A DNA stretch of 64,000 bases, from the NCBI RefSeq assembly GCF_010093045.1, contig NZ_CP048115.1:3162001-3226000 (forward strand), in the 5' to 3' direction. This DNA comes from Mucilaginibacter sp. 14171R-50 (GTDB taxonomy: Bacteria > Bacteroidota > Bacteroidia > Sphingobacteriales > Sphingobacteriaceae). The position numbers and the translations under genes are program-made. The notes beneath the pieces were generated by a model. The model was not told where the DNA came from. It did not search any database and worked only from the letters and a program-made list of their open reading frames with translations. Positions within the stretch are counted from its first letter, which is position 1; each line of letters starts with the position of its first letter. This document shows, piece by piece, positions 59,944 to 64,000 of the stretch.

Positions 59944-60972
59944 TTATAATTGCCACTTCAAACTCTCCTTAAAAAACTTCGCCGCCATATTACCAACCAG
60001 TTCATGAACGGCCGACCTGCTTACAGCAGGGTCATCATTAAAAATGATACCGCCTGTTTTTTTCACTTCAGGTATTGCTTCATTAAGAAATACGTAATGC
60101 CCTGCTTTGCCCCGCACAACATAAAGTTTTGACTTTGGCATAAGCCGATGGTAATGGGCCGCGTTGGTTTTAACGGGTGCAATGCTATCGCTTTGCGCGC
60201 TGATAATATACATTGGTATATCTACCTCTTTAAACTGCACCGGGCTTACAAACCCCTGGCCCACGGCCGGGCTCATGGCCAATACGGCTTTAATGCGCTT
60301 ATCTTTTAAGGGCGGGCTTTTTGCAAACAAAGCCGCCAGTTCTTTTTCATCCACCTTATTGATCAGGTCCGGAAATTCGGGGATGGTTATTTCCTTGATA
60401 CCCTGCGGTGTTTTGTTGAAGGCATCCATGGCATCTAAGCTCACCTTGGCTCCAGCCAAAGCAATTACCGTAAAGCCGCCGATAGAAAAGCCCGCCGCGC
60501 CAATGCGCTGCCTGTCTATTACTTTATCCAGAGCGGCATCATTCAATAATTGCGTTAACACAAAGCTGATATCCTGGGCGCGCTGCCAGGGTGTTAAAAA
60601 ATCAATGGCTATTTTGTTATCGTAAGTGTTACCCCAATGGTCAACCGCTGCTACAATAAAGCCTTGTTTTACAAGCGCGTCGGCAAGCCACTCCATGGTT
60701 AAGCGCCCCCCGCCGGTGCCGTGTGATATCATGATGAGCGGATGCTTTTCTGCCGGGAGTTTGGCATTACGTATGGTGGGTTCAACTATAAAGGGGAAAT
60801 TCTCTTTAAGTGCCGGTGTTTTGCGGTCAGCTGTAGGATACCATACTTCGGTAACTAACGGGCGTTTGCGTGCCGTATCGTTATATCTATAGGTTTGCTC
60901 ACCAATAGCGGTTTGTGCCAGGGCATAGGCCGGTAAAAACAGTGATATCAGTATAAGGTGTTTTAGTTTCAT
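59944..60972 (-). CDS. Secreted alpha/beta hydrolase (dienelactone/PAF-AH-like)
   Basis: A 342-residue exported hydrolase (signal peptide ends AYALAQ). The nucleophile elbow is GFSIGG, the oxyanion region ISHGTGGG and the His near GKAGHYVFLNE. It fits the chlorophyllase/platelet-activating-factor acetylhydrolase branch; the substrate is unknown. It lies downstream of a Crp-family gene, with a palindrome in its promoter. Confidence 0.88.
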   Translation of the reverse strand: MKLKHLILISLFLPAYALAQTAIGEQTYRYNDTARKRPLVTEVWYPTADRKTPALKENFPFIVEPTIRNAKLPAEKHPLIMISHGTGGGRLTMEWLADALVKQGFIVAAVDHWGNTYDNKIAIDFLTPWQRAQDISFVLTQLLNDAALDKVIDRQRIGAAGFSIGGFTVIALAGAKVSLDAMDAFNKTPQGIKEITIPEFPDLINKVDEKELAALFAKSPPLKDKRIKAVLAMSPAVGQGFVSPVQFKEVDIPMYIISAQSDSIAPVKTNAAHYHRLMPKSKLYVVRGKAGHYVFLNEAIPEVKKTGGIIFNDDPAVSRSAVHELVGNMAAKFFKESLKWQL

Positions 60973-61018
60973 GAGTATAAATTAATACACAAAACAAGGT
61001 ATTTACAAATTGCCGGGT

Positions 61019-61034
61019 ATTGACAAATGTCAAT
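61019..61034. promoter_or_regulatory. Putative Crp/Fnr-family operator
   Basis: ATTGACA-AA-TGTCAAT, a perfect 16-bp palindrome 46 bases upstream of the hydrolase ATG and 3 bases downstream of the regulator stop. Confidence 0.65.
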
Positions 61035-61037
61035 AAT

Positions 61038-61619
61038 TTATTTTTTTGATTTAAGGCGGCTAAGGGTTTCCTGCGATATGCCCAGGTAGTCGGCAATGAT
61101 CTTCGACGGCAGCCTTTGTATCAGGGCGGGGCTGGTTTCCATTAGCAGTTGGTAACGCTGCCTGGCATCCATGGTGATCAAACTTTCGATACGCTTGATG
61201 GAAGCGATGTAATCTTTTTCTAAACCTATCCGGTAGGTGTGTTCCCATCCGGGAAAATTAGCCAGCAGGTCGTTAAAGTCGTGGTGACAAATATAAAGTA
61301 TTTCGCCGGCCTCTATGCTTTGTATAGCAGCTAACGACGGTTCCTGTAAATTAAAACTGGGGAACGCTGTGCCGAACCGGCCCTCGGTAATCAGGAAACG
61401 GGTAGATTCTTTGCCATTTACATCCAGCATATACACCCGCAGGCAGCCCGAGTTTACAAAGTAGATGTAAGGGCAAACCTCATCAACGCGCAGCAGTACT
61501 TCGTTACGTTTAACCGTTTTATGCCTGAATTTTTTGCAAAACGCTTCTGCCTGCTGTTCATCAACCCGCATATTGTTGTTGATGTATTGTTTAAGCTGGT
61601 GGTAGGGCGTGGATGGCAT
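61038..61619 (-). CDS. Crp/Fnr-family transcriptional regulator
   Basis: A 193-residue protein with an N-terminal cyclic-nucleotide-binding-like beta-barrel (about 20-130) and a C-terminal HTH (IIADYLGISQETLSRLKSKK). It lacks the Fnr cysteines near the N-terminus and clear cAMP-site residues, so its ligand is unknown. It is upstream of the hydrolase gene on the same strand. Confidence 0.88.
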   Translation of the reverse strand: MPSTPYHQLKQYINNNMRVDEQQAEAFCKKFRHKTVKRNEVLLRVDEVCPYIYFVNSGCLRVYMLDVNGKESTRFLITEGRFGTAFPSFNLQEPSLAAIQSIEAGEILYICHHDFNDLLANFPGWEHTYRIGLEKDYIASIKRIESLITMDARQRYQLLMETSPALIQRLPSKIIADYLGISQETLSRLKSKK

Positions 61620-61639
61620 AAGCCAAATATAAAAAATAT

Positions 61640-61719
61640 GTCATTGCGAGGTACGAAGCAATCTCTTCATGCTAAGCGGCGATGCAAAGTCTTGAGATTG
61701 CTTCGTACCTCGCAATGAC
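61640..61719. repeat. Dispersed hairpin repeat, copy E (TGC type)
   Basis: Perfect 26-bp arms (61640-61665 and 61694-61719) around a 28-base centre, between hscA and the Crp-family gene. Confidence 0.95.
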
Positions 61720-61728
61720 GGTCAGAAG

Positions 61729-63585
61729 CTATTCTATACTCTTCCCTTTCATCGCGGTAGCTATGGCTACGTCCATTACCCTTTCGGCAAAGGGGCGGGT
61801 AAAGTCGTTCAGCTCATCTATCTTGGAGTGGATAAGGTCTTTATCGCCTGTGCTTAGCGCGGCTTTAAGGGCCTCTAACCGGATATTGGTTTCGGTTACC
61901 TCATCAGCATTTAACAATTGACCGTTCTTTTTTAAGAAACCTTCAACCGTGTAAACCATTTGTTCGGCCTCGGTTTTCGCTTCAATCAGCATGCGCGCGC
62001 TTACATCATCTTTAGCGTGGGTAATGCTGTCCATCAGCATTTGCTCAACCAGGTCGTCGGTAATGCCGTAGGCGGGTTTTACCTCCACTTCCTGCTTAAC
62101 GCCGCTGCGCAATTCAATGGCCTGTATCTTTAAAATACCATCTGCATTCAGTATAAAGTTAATATCAACCTTAGGGAAGCCGGCCGGCATGGCAGGTATG
62201 CCTTTCAGTTCAAACTCGGCCAGTTTTCGGTTCTCGCTGATCAGGTCGCGCTCACCCTGGTAAACGGCTATCTTCATGTTCACCTGGCCGTCTTTGCTGG
62301 TAGTGTATTGCCTGCCCGCCTTGGTAGGGATCTTAGAGTTTCGGGGAATAATGGTGTCCATTAAACCGCCCATGGTTTCAATACCCAAAGATAGCGGGGT
62401 AACATCAAGCAGTAAGATGTCGCTGCGGTTACCGGCCAGCACATCGGCCTGAATAGCCGCGCCAAGGGCAACCACTTCATCGGGGTTTAGATCGTCATGC
62501 ACCGGGCGGCCAAAAAACTCCGACACCATCTTTTTAACCAGGGCTGTGCGGGTACTGCCGCCAACCATCACTACCTCATCAATATCGGATGTGCTCAGTT
62601 TAGCGTCTTTAAGCGCGTTTTGGCAGGCGGTTATGGTTTGCTGTACTTTTGGAAGAATAAGTTCTTCAAAGGTATTGCGATCAATAGTGCACCATATATC
62701 GCCAATTTGCTCGTTAAAAAGACTTTGGTGGGCCAGCGCCTTTTTAGCTTCTTCGGCCTTTAACCGCAGCTGCTGGGTAAGTTCGCGGTTATCAGCCAGG
62801 GTAGTCTTATCAATATTGTTTTTATCTATCCAATAATCGGCAATGGCGCGGTCAAAATCATCGCCTCCTAAAAAAGTATCGCCGTTGGTAGATAATACTT
62901 CGAAAATGCCGTTTTGTATCTGCAGAACGGAAACATCAAATGTACCGCCGCCCAAGTCGTAAACGGCAATGGTTTTGGTTTCTTCGGGGTTCAGGCCAAT
63001 ACCGTAGGCAAGGCTTGCTGCGGTAGGCTCGTTCACAATACGTAAAACATCCAATCCGGCCAATTTGCCTGCATCGCGGGTTGCCTGGCGCTGCGAGTCG
63101 TTAAAATACGCGGGTACGGTTATCACCGCACGGTTAACGGGCGTTTTCAACACATGTTCGGCGCGTTCTTTCAGTTCTTTTAATATCAGGCCCGACAGTT
63201 CAATGGGGTTGTAAAATTTATCGCCAACCTTAATTTTTACCAGGTTTTCGCTGTCGTCGTCAATGATTTTGTACGAGAAAAAGTTTTGGTAGTTGGCTAC
63301 ATCCGCGTACGAGCGGCCAAGCAAACGCTTTACCGAAAATACGGTGTTCTGCGGGTCGGTAATTAAATATTCTTTAGCATCGTTACCCACGGTGATATCG
63401 CCCGTTTGGCCAAAATGCACCACTGAAGGTACCAGCACACCTTTGCCCGCATCGTTGATCACCCGAGGTTCTTTTTCGGGATTTATAAAAGCAACAAGCG
63501 AGTTGGTGGTGCCCAGGTCGATGCCTACAATAATATCTTCTTTTTGTATTGAACCTGTTGCCAGGTTGATGGAAACTTTAGCCAT
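61729..63585 (-). CDS. hscA: Hsp70-family Fe-S chaperone HscA
   Basis: A 618-residue Hsp70 with the ATPase signatures [19 protein letters not shown] and [13 protein letters not shown]. The N-terminus [18 protein letters not shown] and the short C-terminus without the long Glu/Asp-rich DnaK tail favour HscA, the chaperone that acts on IscU. It is 47 kb from iscSUA and has no hscB beside it in the window. The ATG at 63585 is preferred. Confidence 0.9.
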   Translation of the reverse strand: MAKVSINLATGSIQKEDIIVGIDLGTTNSLVAFINPEKEPRVINDAGKGVLVPSVVHFGQTGDITVGNDAKEYLITDPQNTVFSVKRLLGRSYADVANYQNFFSYKIIDDDSENLVKIKVGDKFYNPIELSGLILKELKERAEHVLKTPVNRAVITVPAYFNDSQRQATRDAGKLAGLDVLRIVNEPTAASLAYGIGLNPEETKTIAVYDLGGGTFDVSVLQIQNGIFEVLSTNGDTFLGGDDFDRAIADYWIDKNNIDKTTLADNRELTQQLRLKAEEAKKALAHQSLFNEQIGDIWCTIDRNTFEELILPKVQQTITACQNALKDAKLSTSDIDEVVMVGGSTRTALVKKMVSEFFGRPVHDDLNPDEVVALGAAIQADVLAGNRSDILLLDVTPLSLGIETMGGLMDTIIPRNSKIPTKAGRQYTTSKDGQVNMKIAVYQGERDLISENRKLAEFELKGIPAMPAGFPKVDINFILNADGILKIQAIELRSGVKQEVEVKPAYGITDDLVEQMLMDSITHAKDDVSARMLIEAKTEAEQMVYTVEGFLKKNGQLLNADEVTETNIRLEALKAALSTGDKDLIHSKIDELNDFTRPFAERVMDVAIATAMKGKSIE

Positions 63586-63604
63586 GGTATATAGTAACAA
63601 AGCG

Positions 63605-63612
63605 CAAATGTA
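63605..63612 (-). promoter_or_regulatory. -7 box of hscA
   Basis: TACATTTG on the minus strand, 19 bases before the ATG at 63585. Confidence 0.55.
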
Positions 63613-63703
63613 CTTAGTTTTAAGGCAAGGAGTGTCATGTGGATTTCGGATTTACGATTTTAGATTTCGGATTTGATTGTTTGATTTATTACTTTCATCC
63701 CTG

Positions 63704-64000
63704 ATGAAACGACTGCTGCTGCCGATTTTACTTTTTACAGCCACTTTTGTACAGGCACAGCAGTTTGGCGGTAACCCGCCATCCGTTAAATGGAAACAGG
63801 TGAATACGCCTGCTGCCCGTGTTATATTTTCGCGGGGGATGGACTCTGTTGCATTGCGGGTAGCCCAAACCATAGCTGCTATGAACCCGCTTATACAGCC
63901 AACTATTGGTTTTAAACAACAACAGGTTAGCATTGTGCTGCAAAATCAGACAACTATATCAAACGCCTACGTGGGGCTGGCGCCGTTCCGCAGCGAGTTT
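63704..64000 (+). CDS. Exported TolB-like protein (5' part only)
   Basis: The first 99 residues of a longer protein that runs past the window end. The signal peptide (ending VQAQQ) is followed by FGGNPPSVKWKQVNTPAARVIF, then QQQVSIVLQNQTTISNAYVG and LAPFRSEF. This start is familiar from long Bacteroidota proteins often labelled TolB-like or biopolymer-transport related; the assignment is from memory of the family and moderate. Confidence 0.75.
   Translation, partial: MKRLLLPILLFTATFVQAQQFGGNPPSVKWKQVNTPAARVIFSRGMDSVALRVAQTIAAMNPLIQPTIGFKQQQVSIVLQNQTTISNAYVGLAPFRSEF

Overview
The window is a stretch of bacterial chromosome from a member of the Bacteroidota, most likely a Sphingobacteriaceae such as Mucilaginibacter or Pedobacter (inference). 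The evidence is Bacteroidota-type promoters (TAnnTTTG -7 boxes), almost no Shine-Dalgarno sequences, the GlmU-like nucleotidyltransferase of this phylum, an M56 peptidase carrying SusC-plug-like sequence, many small lipoproteins, the futalosine menaquinone enzyme MqnC, and dense families of short intergenic inverted repeats. There is no rRNA, tRNA, CRISPR array, prophage or intact insertion sequence. Most genes are core metabolism and housekeeping.

Layout. 1-2.1 kb: Nramp transporter MntH (C-terminus outside the window) coupled to a DtxR/MntR repressor, then an Lrp regulator. 2.2-9.3 kb: Ung, LysS, a HAD phosphatase with a CAT-like acetyltransferase, a kelch lipoprotein and a CPBP protease. 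9.3-15.2 kb: acyl-CoA ligase, a DUF2625 protein, the iscS-iscU-iscA operon (with an exactly duplicated spacer) and methylmalonyl-CoA epimerase. 15.4-20.3 kb: beta-helix lipoprotein, ribosomal protein L31, GlmU-like protein, TpiA, PrmA. 20.4-29.3 kb: an Rrf2 regulator with a target oxidoreductase, universal stress protein, Mpl, an XRE regulator, a GNAT-like protein, ScpB, MqnC and a two-domain ABC ATPase. 29.5-33.6 kb: small membrane proteins and lipoproteins, then an ECF sigma factor followed by a membrane protein that joins an anti-sigma-like cytoplasmic part to a periplasmic trypsin-like protease. 33.8-40.5 kb: pdxH-nuoC-nuoD, YqgE, purK-purE, isocitrate dehydrogenase. 40.6-50.2 kb: AI-2E-type permease, three paralogous secreted proteins in one tight operon, threonine aldolase, topoisomerase IB, a BlaI/BlaR1-type pair, an SDR and a dihaem cytochrome. 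50.7-64 kb: HI0933-type flavoprotein, nuoA-nuoB, biotin carboxylase, Nudix, SRPBCC protein, a DinB-like pseudogene, riboflavin synthase, a TPR protein, an alpha/beta hydrolase with a Crp-family regulator, HscA and the start of a large periplasmic protein.

How the parts work together. IscS, IscU and IscA with the distant HscA form the Fe-S assembly route. NuoA-NuoB and NuoC-NuoD are two separated pieces of complex I. Four regulator loci (MntR, Rrf2, BlaI and the Crp-family gene) each have a clear palindrome in the expected promoter position. At least nine genes have the -7 box only 3-9 bases before the ATG and so probably make leaderless or nearly leaderless mRNAs.

The most unusual signals are (1) a superfamily of dispersed intergenic hairpins in which a five-base stem changes in a compensated way between copies, with copies inside the purK-purE and nuoC-nuoD operons and one supplying a possible start codon for NuoD; (2) divergent genes whose start codons overlap in a single CATG; (3) the ECF sigma plus anti-sigma/protease locus beside an expanding and decaying lipoprotein family; (4) the operon of three secreted paralogues of unknown function.
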